From Ascidia mentula (Eukaryota > Chordata > Ascidiacea > Phlebobranchia > Ascidiidae), in NCBI GenBank assembly GCA_947561715.1, contig OX387197.1, positions 19,514,266 through 19,578,265 of the forward strand: a DNA stretch of 64,000 nt, written 5' to 3'. How positions within the stretch are numbered: the first letter of the stretch is position 1; the number at the start of each line of letters is the position of its first letter. The notes below the pieces were generated by a model. It was not told the origin of the DNA and ran no database searches. It saw only the letters and a program-made list of their open reading frames with translations. The translations under genes were made by a program, and so were the position numbers. Positions 22,401 to 34,913 of the stretch are shown here, piece after piece.

Positions 22401-25400
22401 AAATTTTATTTGCAATTGCCCTAAATATCGTGTACATAATTAACCAATTCTGATTGTGTATTAGCTTTCCTGGGGCGAACAATCAAACCCTGTTGGCTCA
22501 GTTCAATCGAGTGCACAGTCGAAACCCCTACTACGAAACCACAGTGGTGAAAGAGGACGCCTTTATAATTAAGCACTACGCCGGCAAAGTAAAGTACCAG
22601 ATTAAGGTCAGTTGCTCTCGGTTCCGTTTAATTGTTTGAGCTCAGATTTAAATCCGCGGTTTGGACAGACCGCTGAGCACTGGTAATCGGCCGAAACAAT
22701 AGTAACTGGTTTTGTGTGGGCTTGGCTGCCCGCAAAGCATGTGCTGGATGCTCATAATTTTTTAGTTGCTATTGGCACTTCAAGAATGTTGATCTTATGG
22801 GTTGCCTCTTAATAACAGACAAAATAATTATGTTCAATTTCCCAAAAAAATTTACATTTTAAACCTTGGTCCGTTTTTCTTGTTTTTAAAGTAGCCACTG
22901 TTTTCGAAGACGTGTTGATATAGTAAAAAATCCCGGTAATTGCGCATTTAACGCGGATGGGGCTGACAACTGTTTTGCTCCGTCTGAGATAAATGTTACC
23001 TACATAGAGCGGAACGTTTACTTAAGGGTAATCGTAGCGAATTGTCGAACACATTTATCTATGTCGAGTATAATGTAACAAGAGCTGTATTTAACGGACC
23101 ACCTAGAGCAGGGGTTCTTAACCTGGGGTCCATGAACCCCCCAGGGGTCCGAGAAGATGCATTAAGGGGTCCATGAAACGATATACAATTATTCCGAAAA
23201 TCCACGTTTTTTCCTCTGTCCATAAGGTTTCACTGTCCACGAATTTAAATTTTTCGACATTTGCAATGTGTTTCTTGCAAAGGGGTCCATAGCTTTTCAA
23301 ACAATGTTTTAGGGGTTCGTGATCCAAAAAAGGTTAAGAAACACTGACCTAGAGCGTCTGTAAAGTCAAGTAAATTGCCAAATTAGGCCGTAATGTTCTT
23401 AGCAACCAAACTTAAGTTCACGGTGTGGACGGTTACCTGCCAACAATGGTATTGTCACAAAGGGAAATTTAAGTTAACGGTCGAATGTAACAAAAAAATG
23501 GGGCTTAAGTGAGAACGGGGTTTTGTCACTTTTGTGTTTTATCTAATGAGCTTTGGGTGTGCGTAACCAAAGACTACCATTCTTAGGTTAACCTACGGAT
23601 TTTTAGGGGGAAAAAAGAAGAAATAATGTTGCTTTTGTATTTTGTTTAGTGAGATCCATCGGTCTTTAGCTAATACGAAAAGCAATTTGAAATAAACGCA
23701 TTTCAACCAGACCGAGCTTCACAATATTTTCCAGAACTTTCGAGAGAAGAATCATGACCAAGTTCGGGAGGACATCATCCTCATGCTTCGAACTTCCCGA
23801 TCGAGTTTCATCCAGGATGTGATCTCGAAATCCCCAGCAGCCGTTTTCCGCTGGTCTGTGCTCAGAGCGGTTGTGAGAGCTTCAAATGCCTTCAAAAATT
23901 CCAAGCAACTTATGAAAGGTGCGGATTACAATGAAATCTGTCTTCAAACTGTTCTTGAATGTTATTCGTTTTTTGATCATGGTACATACGGTGCGCGCTA
24001 AACCCCGTCTACTCGATGACTAATTCAATTATACCAACTTCTGTAAAACGATTTTGTTAAAATCTTGAGTATTTTTCATGTCAATACAATCCCTTCTTTC
24101 AACAATATTTGAATGTTACGAAGAAACGTTAGCAATAATATGTTCCATTATAATTTTCAGATGCACCAAAACGACACTCGAGCACTTTGTGGAACGGAGC
24201 GCATGAGTGTAGAGATCATCAGGCGGAATACGTCCACAAAAAGTTGTAAGTTTTCCATATTGTTTAACATCTCACAGTACGTTTTTTTGCAAGCTCTGGG
24301 ACGAAACACAATATTTTGGTGTAGTTTATTGTGTCTATTTGCCTGTGGTTCAATATGTTAATTGCGTTCAGTTTGGCATGTTTATAACGTTTAAAAAAAC
24401 TCGACTTTGTTTTGGTCAGCATCACGTTGCGTTCATTGTCGGATTAGTCGAACACATTCACGGTTTTTTCCTCCTTTATATGAATTACAGAAAACGTATT
24501 GTAAATTCCTAATTGTCGAGAAGTCCGTTTCTTTTCAATGGTTTTTGGGGTGAAATAAAACCACATCCTTTTAGCGCCAGATGCACCTTCATGTCGAACC
24601 AGGAACCGCCAATCTGCGTAAATCCATCATAACGCTCGTCCCCGGGGTATACTGTGTTTCATAGCAGACACTTTAATCGAAATCATATCGATTCAACCGC
24701 GCTCAGCGAGATATTAAATAGATCCCTCGAAAGCCTTGTCCTCGTAAGGGTTCGAGCACTCCCAGAACGCGTATATTCCATGTACTGCACTCTCTGGACA
24801 AACACGTTGATCTTCAAAACAAGTTCGAGCGCCGGTAGCGGCTAGACATTACGTCATCATACGTACTGCTCGAAGTTCCGGTGTTAAAGGGAGGACAAGG
24901 AAAAGGTCGTAGGCATTTACTTCTGTAATCCCGCCAACACCCAATGAATCCAATCCTGGGTTGGCGCCGGCATGAATGCGATTATGAACAAAACAACAAC
25001 CATGCTTTCCCCGCCCACAAACTTTTAGCTTCCGCTGCGTAAAGAGGAGTGCAAGCTCCCAACAAAGTGCATGGTCGTTTTATATCGGTGAATCGTTGGA
25101 AAATTTATTACTTTTACCACAATTAATCTTCTTCACCCCATTGAGCTTTAGACCGGGGCGTCGGAAAAATCGTTACAAGTTGAGTTAGGTCGAAACCTTC
25201 GAATGCCGCCCCCGCAAACCGGACACCGAAAACTTATTTGCTCTCGGCCGAAACAACCTCGCACATATCCCGCCACCCTCGTATAACCGCCATACGCACA
25301 GAAAAACAAACACGTATTTCCGTTTCTCCGCAGCCGCGCTCGACTTTCTCACCGTCCTGTGAAACAGACGAACGAACATTCGAGTTCCTTTCGGGATGTA

Positions 25401-28400
25401 AGTATGTACGGAAAGCGAAAGCCAACAGTCACCTCGCGCGCCAAGAAGAAAACCAACAGCATCGGTCAACAACATCAGGTACTTGTCTACGCTCTATAAG
25501 GTCGTCTTCAGTCAGACAAGACCGTCTGTACTTTGTGTGTTACTTTCATTTCTGGTATCGATTTTGTGCTGATGAATTAGAAGCAAAGTTGGAAGTCTTA
25601 AAAAATGATGAGATGTGAAATAAAACGAACAAACTGAAAATTGTTGAACAACGAAATACCAATTATGTTTCATTTAGTTTCGAAAATTGCAAGTTTTTGA
25701 AACAAAGAGCCCGAACAACTCATCTTAATTAATCCGTGCCTCTGCAGTTCATACCCTTTTATCAACCGAACGTACTTTGTGGCAGTAGCAGACAACTAAT
25801 CATTTAACGAAAACAACTTCACTGCGTAAATACATGTCTTCTTCTTTACCTTTAAAATTACCACTTCTATATAGGCATCTTTGGCGTTATTGATGAGTGC
25901 CCTCGGCAAAGCAAATCCCTTTTTCGTCCGCTGCATACAACCCAACAACAAGAAAGTAAGTCCTGAATCGCTGTCTGTCCCGAAATAGAGGTCTCTCTAT
26001 TCTCAAACTTCACACCAACACAGATACCTCGCCAGCTGGACGAGAATCTGCTGCTTCACCAGCTCCGGTGTTCGGGAACTCTTCAAACCATTCAACTCCA
26101 ACAGTCCAAGTATCCTAATCATTTCACACCTGTACAATTCCTGCAGGAATACAAGGTTTGTTGTTGAGCTTGTTTTTGTATATGGACTGCTTTATCGTTC
26201 GCTTTTACGTGTCATTTACACTTTTCAAGCAGCGTTTTGCATTGAATATTTTGCCAAATACGTTTACTTATTATCCGTGCTTTTTATCTTTTGCACATTT
26301 TGGAATGTATGTTATTGCTGTTTTTAATTAGAAACACGATTAGTTTTAGGCCTCTTAATTGCACGAAGAAGTAAAGGGTTTTGTGTGGTTTCGTCACTTA
26401 GTTTGTGGTTTCTGATATCTCCACGTTGCATGGTTATTTTACTGGGACAGGTGTTTGGAAAACAATGGCATTTTACGTGTGTTTTATTTTAATAATTTGA
26501 TGCGCGTTCATTTATTACATTGGAAAATTGGAAATAATTTAATCAGATCCCACTTCATATATTTCAGCTTCTCTTCCCGCCGAAAACTCATCACCTCGAC
26601 CTCACTCAGATCCGCACATTCCTCAACACGATCGACCTAAAGGAGCAAACCCACTTTCAAATTGGTCAGACTCTCGCCTTTCTTCGCAACACCGCCTGCA
26701 AAATCCTGCGCGAGCGTCTCCACGTCACTGTGCTCCGGTGCGTCATCTTGTGTCAATCGTGCGCTCGTCGTTTTCTCGCCAGACGGCGCTACGTGCGCGC
26801 TCGCGAGGCAGCGATCAAGATCCAGTCGTTCTATCGCATGGTGGAGACGCAGAAACAGATCGAGGAATGGCATTTAGCTGCCAGCATTATTCAGGTTTCT
26901 AAAATTTGGTCGTCAATTTCCTGCGAAATATTTCGCACTAATATATTCACACGATACCAAATACAGGATGTTTTTGTATTAAACTTTTTGGTCCTAAATT
27001 TGTTATCTTCGTTAATGACAGAGTGTCCATATTCCGTGAAAAATTACGGCATCTTGGAGCTAACACATTTGTTTGGCAACTTATCTCGTTTAAAATGTAC
27101 TGAACAGTTTTGCCTTTTCAGGAATTTTGGCACGATTACAAGCGACAAAGGTTATTGCTTGAAGTGTTGGTTCGCCTACAAGCTCATTGTCGCGGATACT
27201 TAGCGCGCAAAGAGTAAGTTCATGTTTTCTCTTTTTTGAAATGAGAACTTACCTTTAGTTTCAATTGTTCTCGAAAAAAATGATGTCATCTTGTGTCTCC
27301 ATGCAGGGCGAGAAGAAGAAGCGAGCTAAGATCTAGCAGTGCGACCGTCATCCAATCCGCATGGAGGCGCAATAGACTACGCATGCGAGCTGCCATCGTC
27401 GTACAGAAAACTTTCCGAGGTTTTGCAGCGCGGAAATTGGTGGAGAGAATGGAGATGTAAGTTGGGACCGAAGCAAGTTCGAGAAACCTCAGAGTTTGAA
27501 ACACGTGCTTTTGTTTTTTAAAATACACTTTGTGCGTATTTTCAGGACATTTCGTACGCAGGGGTACAATTGTAATACAAATGTTACAATTTTGGCAGGC
27601 AAGCGGTTTCCACTCCAGCAAAGGAACAAATTTCCTTAGATGAGCGATCTGCAGACATTCCTGTCTGTGAAGAAGAACCAACCATTCCGTCGACAGCACC
27701 AATTCCAGTTCCAGACGTGCATAAAGACACCAGTAGTGTGCCACAACCTCAGTTTAACCAACTTGAAAGTAACAAACACATTCCAACAATTGTTCCAACA
27801 ATATCCAAACGTCTGGCGGAGGAATCAAAGGACCAATCTTTACCAACAAAAGTCCCTGCCGCAACCACCTCTGCTGCCTCGAAAAATACAGACCAAACCA
27901 AAAAGCATCTGCTACCCGTTTCGGACCAAAACGATTTGGACAAGGTTGATGCTTTTTCCAACCACAGACCAGTCACGCCCTCGTTCAAACCACCGCACCA
28001 TATCACCGAGCAACTTGATTTCATCGATGATGGTGAAGTTGCCAGCACTGGGGAACCAGAAGAAGAAACCAGACAGGTGCTCGAAGCTCCTACAGTTAAC
28101 GGCGAACACCGACGAGCGAGCGCTGGTGACATTCTGGAGGCAGCAAAGCAGTTGGAATCGAACGAACCTTTCTCCAAGCAAACCAAATCAACCAACACGA
28201 CACTTGATGACGCTAGCACTAACCAGTCGCCAAGCTCTGTCCCCTTGACCAACCATAAAGCCGAACAAACGGCAACCAGCAGACCATCAAGCACTCAACC
28301 GCCTATAGCTGGTGACTTCTTTATGGCAGCAGCATTTAAAAAAAAGAGCGAACAAGACTTAGTTCGTCCAGTTCCTTTCCAGCCACGTGCGCTAAAGCGA

Positions 28401-31400
28401 AACAAACTCGTTGGGGAAGAAGCCAGAAACCAGGCGGATGGTCTTTTTGTGCATGGCGGTTCATATAACCTTGTTAAGGAATCGAAAAAGGACAGCACAC
28501 CAGAAAAATACCTGTTTATACGGGATGAAACCGCACAGTCGGCGACGTCCTCGAACGTCCAGCAGCAAGAGGCGCTTCACAAAAGTTACAGCGACCCGGA
28601 AAAGTTGGTCAACAAAATGTCTCCCATGGAGACGAAAAGGAGGAAAATTCTACCAGATGTTTCCGACGACACGTTTATCTATGGTGAAGAGGAAGAAGAA
28701 CCCAAGCCGCGTTTACTTTCAGGTATTACACGCACATATTTTGTGTCCATGTTTACGTCCGTATGACAGTAACTAAAAGAAGTATTTATTTCACAAAAAT
28801 TTCTAAACCAAAACATATTGTCAGATTGTGTTTTTTTGCCCCGCAGACGCCTCGAGGAAGTCGTTAAGTTTGCCGCGAGATCTGCAGAGAGCGAAGGAGA
28901 TCGCTCTGCTCCAGAAGGAGTGGCTTGCTTTCCAACGAGTGGAGAGGGAGAGACAAATGCGCGATCTCGACCGGGTCCAGGAAGGCGCAAAACGGGAAAA
29001 TAAGCACGACCGAAAAATCCGAGATGTAAATCTGTCGACTGTTAAAGAAAATGTGTGTTTAGAGTTTTGACCAGAAATATACATCGTGTTATATTGCCCT
29101 TTACTTTAACACAATGTGTTGTGTAGTATCTTGGAAGAGTATTAACCGTTTCCTTTTTCTTCGTTTACATGGGTTTACCGCAACCCCTTTACACCTTGCG
29201 AAGTTAAACATGCGCATACAATTAAAATTTCATGCTCTACACAATATGTGAACAGTTCGTAAACGGACGTTCTAACCTTAATATCTTGCGAAGGAACTAA
29301 CGTCGATGCGACTCGAACAAATGTCGGTGCTCAAGGAAAAGATGGATTCTTACGGTCTCTCGAATGACCAGATGCCGCTGCACGACCTCAAACCGCTCTC
29401 CCGCAATTCCTCGGATTACACAGACACCGATCTATCGTCGCCCCCGTTAACTCCCAATACTCCCGGCCGGTAAGACACAAGTGTTACAACAGAAAATCCT
29501 ATGTCTGCCTTATATACACCCAGTCAGACCTCGTTAATCCGAACTACTTGGTTTAGTCATCACAAAATCCCGTTTTAGCGGGGAATCCGGATTAACCAAA
29601 TAAAAAATAATAATACGTCTAATACATAAATCAGCCACTTTTTCCTGACAAGTCGAAGCAAAATTTGATAAGTCAAGCTCCCGGTGAGGTTTGAACTCAC
29701 GACCCTAGGCTAACCTGGCCCCACGCTCTACCAACTGAGCTACAGGAGCTCAGTGGTTTCATGGGGTATGTTGTGGTCAAGCAACCATGCCATTGCATGA
29801 AATATTACTGCGTTCATCTAACACATCTGATCCCATGGAGAAAACAGTCAAATGTCGTTGAACCGAACCCTGAACACACATCATCTTCTAGAAATTTTTT
29901 GTCGCAAAGCGGGTTAAACGCATTCGGGTTTCCCAATGTTCAGGGTTCGGTTTAACGACATTTGACTGTTTTCTCCATTGGATCATGATAGTTAGGACAG
30001 TTGGGTGTGACAACAGTCAATAACAATATTTGTTTTCGCTCACAGGGAACCAGCGGTGGAAGAGAAAGCTTCATCTCCAAGTGACGACAAAATCTTTCCA
30101 CGCAGCGTCTCGATGGAAAGGTATGCAAAGTTACTTTGCTCCTTGGATCTTTTACAGTTGTTGTGTGCGAAAACTTCATGGCCCAATTGCGCACATTTTG
30201 TCTGTAAAGCATTCTGAAAAAAAACACATGGAACGTTACTTAATTTGTCGAATCAACGCAAAAATACAGTCACAAGGACAGTCGACTATTATTCCTTCAG
30301 CTTGAGTACTGTCAGCACGCAATGGGAGGAGATCGCTGAGATGGAGGGTGCATATATTGCGCTTTGGTCACCTCTAAAACTTTGAATTTGTAGAATCACC
30401 ACCGGCAAAACTCGTCCTCGCCGTCAGCGCAGCAATTCCGCTATTGAAGTCTACATGAGCCACGCTCCTTCAACTGACCCAGTACATAGAAAATTCCCCA
30501 TGAGTCCGGCAGAGGCTTTCGCCAAAAAGTGCATGGAAGAGGTATTGCAAACACTGTTCTTCTACCATTTGACGTTGCCGACGCAAGAATAAGGAATTTG
30601 TTTTGTGATGCTTCTTTCGTTTGCAGGGTGGCGTGCTTCCCTCTGATGCGCCTACAGCTGAAGAAGATGAGGAAAAACCAAAACCAATGGGAGTTGTAAG
30701 TTAGAAGGTTTTATTACCACGCCACACTGATTTCCGAACAATCCGAAATTTCGGAATATATCGCAGCAATCAGAATTTACGAGTTTATTCTAATTCTGTA
30801 TTATGTTTGTTTTGTTTAGCGGTGTTTCAATTTATTCTGGGATGAAATATGAGTTGATTATATGTCGTGACTGTATGGTTGGTAGTTTTGTTTAAAAGAT
30901 TGGTTGTTTGTGTTTCAATCTCTACAGCTCCGAGGGGATTTTCATCGTAGGTTGGGCTTCCATTGTTATTTAAAACTAAACTTGAATTGTTGTGTTTTCG
31001 ACGGTAAAACGTATGCATTAACTACTGTGTTGGAATGTCTAACAGGCCGAAGGAAAACGCGGAGGTTTTATGGACGCTGTGCGGAAAACCTTTCTGGGAT
31101 CGCATCGAGGCAGACAATACAACGCACTCACTGAAAAGAAGTCGCACGATGGCGCCAATGCTTCCCACGTTGAACCAGGTTGCCTCGGATTTACTATAGT
31201 TTATTTATAAATAGGTCAACGTGCAAATGAGATGAGACAGTTTTGGACCGTTGCTTTGTTAATGAAGTTTTTAATAATACTTGTTCGTCAACAGCGCCTG
31301 GATCGAATCTTCCAGCGAGCAAAGTTGGCGAGGAGGCGGACAGTGTGAAAGTGCGCTCTCTGGTGGCGGAAGAAGTGTCGTCTAAGACGTTTGTGTCGCG

Positions 31401-34400
31401 TACAGAGGAGCTGGTTCTTCTTGACAACTTCATGAAAAAAAAAGTAAAATTAATTCTGTAAACCAAGATATTTCCTGGTTAAATTGCAACAGTTTGTGTA
31501 ACCTACCTTTAACGCAGTGTTGAAGGAATCAATGTAGCTCTTACTGTTAGACCTGAAATCGCAAATCATTAGTGACAAAAACACGTGGTTTTGTTATATC
31601 AGATGATGAACTTTGTCGGTTCGAACGTGATCGATCAAGTGTTCAAAAAAGCGCTCGACGAGTTTTGCGCCAACCTTACAGCACTTTACTCACTAACTGA
31701 ACTCAGCGGAGGAACGAACGGTCTCCGCTACAAGGATATTATCAACAACTTTCGACAGGTTTGATTTGCATCAAGTTTTTATTGCCTACCTGATCCCATG
31801 CAACACTTGTATACGAGAATTTCGTGATTCAAATTGGCAATTTGGACATTCTCTTATACCAGCGTGTATAAATACTAGTTTTCTACATCAACAGTAACAA
31901 CTAAAGTCTCTGTGAATTTTCCTTTTTAATGCCAAAGACTAAAGGAAGTATTATTGACTATTAGGTGTTGGAGAAGACGGCCAGGACGTATCAGTTGGAC
32001 GAATACGCAGCCATGATGGCCGTCAACGGGTTTCGCGGATACATGAACGAGTTCATGAACGAAGTCCTACCCAAAGAGGGCGGAAAAGAATCTCGCGCCA
32101 AGCGAAAGAAGGGAAAAGATGACGTCACGGTACATTTTAGTCGCAACATCGCAGATGTTAAAATAATTATAATACAAAATTTAATCAATCTCTACAAAAA
32201 ATTATTTTGCGTGCCGAGCTGTATAAAGAATGTTGTTTTTAAAAAAATGAAGTAAAAGTTGATAATTTTACTGTTGTTTCAGGAAAAATTGGGTCATCGC
32301 TTTCATCCTGTTCAGTGGGGCGTGACGCAAGTATGCGAGGCGTGCAACACCGCCATGTGGCTCATGGAGTCCGGGTTGGTGTGCAAAGGTGGGTAGACCA
32401 ATATCCTACATTTTTCGAACCTGAAAATAATCAGTGATCATATGTGCTTCGAAGTGTTCAAACATTTGGTTGAAATGTTATAACTTTTATGGAGGGAAAA
32501 TTTTTACCAGCGACAGTAAGCGTAATTAATTAATTTGCAAAGATTTCCAACCGACTATATTCTGTTGCAGTGTGCAAGTTCGCCTGCCATAAAAAGTGTC
32601 TCAAGCAGTTGGGGCAACGATGCAGCGGATCACCGGAAGGAGACCGACCCGGCGCTAAACCTAAAAAACTTTTTGGCGAAAGTCTTCGTTCGCTGCTGTC
32701 TCAAGAAAGGTGACACGTGGTTGCATGTGCATTTGTTGAGAGTTTTTCAAGAGGTTAAATTTGTGTTTTTTTGCAGCTCGGTGCCAGTGTTTGTGGACAA
32801 GTGCATCAGCTACATGGAAATGAACGGGATTTACCAGGAAGGGATATATCGCAAATCAGCGGCGGCCACTCAGATTAAACATCTCGAAGACGAACTGAAC
32901 AAAGACATTCAGTGTGAAAAGGTACGATTTGCGTTGACTTTGATAAGTTCTTGTTTTTTTTTTATGTTTAACTTTTACGCAGGTCAATTTCGACGACTAT
33001 CAGATCCACACGGTGGCAGCAGTGTTCAAGAAGTTCCTCCGCGCTTTGCCCCAACCCCTTGTTCCTCACGACAAATACTTCGAGTTCCTGCAAGCCTCAA
33101 GTAAGTCTTATCTTTTGTGCATTGAGCCACTGAACGTTATGCAAATTTCCAAAACGCACTCCTAATCTTTTTTTTTGTGTATTAATGAGTCCAACGTTCG
33201 GTTAAACGCATTTCGACCAAAATTTAGTAAAAAAAGCATTGGCGTTGGTTCGACTACGCGTATATTTCGCGTAAACTGAAATGCGAACCTCTTCATTCCC
33301 ACAGGATTGAGCAGCGAACGTGAGAAAGTCAACTCACTGTTCCACGTTCTCGAGGGAATTCCCCAGCACAACTACTCCACCATGGAGAGGATCGTCTTCC
33401 ACTTGGCTCGTGTCGCGCAGCAGGAACCGACCAATCGCATGTCGCCTAGCAACCTGGCCATCGTCTTCACGCCCTGCTTCATTTCTCCGCCTGATCACGT
33501 TGCTCCCATCGAGGCGGCCGCCCAAGTTGGCGACATGACCAAGTAGGTTTTAGCTCGATCTTAGACCGATGGATTGCAAGTGAATTACAGACGTGTGAAA
33601 AAAAAACTTCATGAAGGCCCTGCTGCGTATTTAGTGTGGGGATGTACAGTGTGTGCTGTATATATACCTATTGGTTGAGTGTGATTTGTCAGAGAAAAGC
33701 TATAACGGCATATCATACCTTAGCACCGCCTTTCCGAAAAAAGGCAATATGGGGAATGTATATGGATAATAACCATAAGATGTATGTATATGGATGTGAG
33801 CAGATAATTCATTGAAATGTATCAAGTTGTCATTCTCTAATAGTAATACCCTAAACCTTATAGTAGGCGATCAATTTTAACTGGAGACACTTCACGGTAA
33901 CTTCGTGTATGATAACTTCTTATGGTTATTAACACAGGGGAGTAGAGATCGTGATCACGGAGCAAGTTCAGAAAATCCGCGAGACTCTGCAAAGCATCAA
34001 CGATATCCAAACCGTGGAAAGTTCGACCAACGAGCGACTTCAGAAGATCAGGCAGTCTATGGGCAAAGGCAAGCGAAAAAAGTAAGTTCCGTTTGTTTCG
34101 AAAGTTGTACAATGCCTGGAGGGTCTTCCAAACTTGTAAGTATACGATTTATTACCACTTGAACGGGACAAAATTGGACTCTTTCGTCTATGTTTTTTTG
34201 TTGCTTGCCATGTTTTAAATTACTGTGAAAACGTGGAAAACGAACACAGGTAAGCCCTTAAGGTTATTTTGTGTTCGTCATTCTTAAAACCATCCACTAC
34301 TTCGTTATAATAAAAATCATCGCTTCTTGTCCTCATCCAAAGGTAAACATGTGTTATTTTGTAGGATTCGACCTTCATTTAGGGACGGCCCCCGTTCGCC

Positions 34401-34913
34401 GACCAACAGAAGGTCGACTCGCGAACGTCGTCTTGATTCGGTGGAAGAGGAGGACGTCGACCTCGCGTCTGAAGAGAAAAAATACGAGGAGAAGATGGCA
34501 ACGTTGAGGAGCAGAAAGTACGTTGCTATGGAAACCTATATAATTGATTTTTTTTTGTTTTATTTTTTTTAAGTTCGTTTTGAGTTATTTTTTTTCCTAT
34601 GTTTTTTGTCATTTTGTTTATTTTGGTTTCGTTGCTAGTTTCCGTTAATTTCTGTTATCATTTTTCATGAGTTTGTTTTAATCTCGGAAATCCGTGCTCA
34701 TGAGAGAACAGGCAGGAGCGAAGAGGGCCCATAGAAGGAGGGAAATATTAAACCAACTTATGTTTTCCTTGCAGAGAAACTCTAACCTCGAAGCTTCCCA
34801 GTCTGACTCCGCAGACCACAAGTCGAAACGCGCGCTTTTTCGACGACGATATTCCCGATTTTACACGTAATCAAAACAAATCTTTTCCCAACTACAATTC
34901 GATAATCGCGTAG
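16448..34913 (+). CDS. MYO9: Class IX unconventional myosin with RhoGAP tail
   Basis: A single-headed actin motor that carries a Rho GTPase-activating domain. 36 exons sum to 6645 bases (2214 residues): 16448-17257, 17856-17950, 18006-18068, 19631-19727, 19919-20068, 20195-20359, 20673-20792, 21800-21934, 22150-22265, 22465-22606, 23735-23918, 24161-24245, 25334-25478, 25875-25955, 26024-26155, 26568-26894, 27122-27213, 27307-27456, 27599-28722, 28847-29025, 29294-29469, 30046-30120, 30394-30541, 30627-30695, 31046-31178, 31295-31443, 31603-31758, 31965-32129, 32283-32388, 32571-32709, 32777-32921, 32983-33100, 33305-33542, 33938-34081, 34365-34517, 34775-34913. Domains: RA-like about 5-105; motor with P-loop GKSGSGKT near 229, switch [11 protein letters not shown] and switch II DIFGFE; long basic loop 2; [11 protein letters not shown] motifs about 890-1025; disordered tail; C1 zinc site ([22 protein letters not shown]) about 1825-1885; RhoGAP with arginine finger in EGIYRKS near 1927. 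One gene stands for the vertebrate MYO9A/B pair. P-loop Glu to Lys is unusual. Confidence 0.95.
17401..17550. repeat. Foldback and dispersed-core repeat in MYO9 intron 1
   Basis: atcaggtctcaccagtg at 17403 has its near reverse complement cactgatgagacctgat about 100 bases later, forming an imperfect stem. The right side (17503-17550) carries, in reverse orientation, the core that also occurs at 37867 and 60599. No coding content. Confidence 0.6.
18069..19630. other. MYO9 intron 3, no recognised content
   Basis: A 1.56-kb AT-rich intron. Short open frames here lack any recognisable motif and have no good exon borders. Nothing repeated or structured was noticed. Confidence 0.5.
20793..21799. 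other. MYO9 intron 7, no recognised content
   Basis: A 1-kb AT-rich intron between the exons ending DSKLQAQ and starting [14 protein letters not shown] see no repeat, RNA gene or extra exon in it. Confidence 0.5.
23109..23346. mobile_element. Non-autonomous hAT element, 238 bp, in MYO9 intron 10
   Basis: The left end is caggggttcttaacctgggg and the right end is aaaggttaagaaacactg, which form imperfect terminal inverted repeats starting CAG. The element is flanked by identical 8-bp direct repeats acctagag at 23101-23108 and 23347-23354. Eight-base duplications with CAG-type ends are the signature of hAT transposons. There is no transposase coding capacity. The perfect duplication points to fairly recent insertion. 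Confidence 0.88.
24575..24845 (+). other. Open, exon-like stretch in a MYO9 loop-2 intron
   Basis: After a TTAG acceptor at 24571-24574 a frame stays open, and a second stretch at 24654-24842 reads in part like a degraded motor segment ([14 protein letters not shown], then in another frame [15 protein letters not shown]). No combination joins the flanking exons in phase: 24161-24245 joins directly to 25334-25478. It may be a decayed duplicate exon, an alternative exon, or chance. Confidence 0.25.
29527..29605. repeat. Short inverted-repeat element in MYO9 intron 21
   Basis: cctcgttaatccgaac and, about 50 bases on, gggaatccggattaacc are near reverse complements. This resembles the termini of Tc1/pogo-type miniature elements, but the superfamily cannot be settled from so short a piece. 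Confidence 0.35.
29676..29750 (-). repeat. tRNA-derived SINE, copy A (tRNA-like part)
   Basis: Read on the minus strand, this folds like a tRNA: acceptor GCTCCTG with CGGGAGC, D arm GCTC-AGTTGGTA-GAGC, T arm GTGAG-TTCAAAC-CTCAC. The A and B boxes of an internal Pol III promoter are intact. The anticodon stem is broken (GGGGC against GCCTA) and position 33 is not T, so it is unlikely to be a working tRNA. Similarity to copy B at 62934 continues outside the tRNA part (acaagtcg-agc upstream, ctcagtgg downstream), which identifies a SINE rather than two tRNA genes. It lies antisense in MYO9 intron 21. Confidence 0.75.
29829..29984. mobile_element. Foldback element with 47-bp arms in MYO9 intron 21
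   Basis: The left arm 29829-29875 (gatccc atggagaaaacagt ...) and right arm 29938-29984 are reverse complements with only two mismatches, around a 62-bp spacer. As RNA or single-stranded DNA it would make a very stable hairpin inside the myosin pre-mRNA. No coding content, and no clear target duplication was seen. Confidence 0.8.
30302..30349 (+). other. Candidate cassette exon of MYO9, not in phase
   Basis: A CTTCAG acceptor followed by an open stretch reading [16 protein letters not shown] runs to a GGTGC donor. It accepts the phase of the previous exon (30046-30120) but hands the next exon (30394-30541) a frame that soon hits TGA. The previous exon joins 30394 directly in phase. Inclusion would truncate the protein. 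Confidence 0.25.

Noticed and set aside
25185..25618. Open frames on both strands around 25200-25600
   Set aside because: The true reading is the third frame, exon 25334-25478, which joins flanking motor exons in phase and gives the basic loop 2.
27640..28248. 202-codon + strand frame overlapping the MYO9 tail exon
   Set aside because: Out-of-frame shadow of 27599-28722; Arg/Thr/Pro-rich composition is a product of the shifted reading.
27749..28294. 181-codon open frame on the minus strand
   Set aside because: It is antisense to the large MYO9 tail exon 27599-28722, whose frame is continuous with its neighbours; the reverse frame has no motif or splice context.
29676..29750. Functional tRNA gene on the minus strand
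   Set aside because: Acceptor, D and T arms fold, but the anticodon stem is mismatched and position 33 is not T. Flanking similarity to 62934 shows a SINE.
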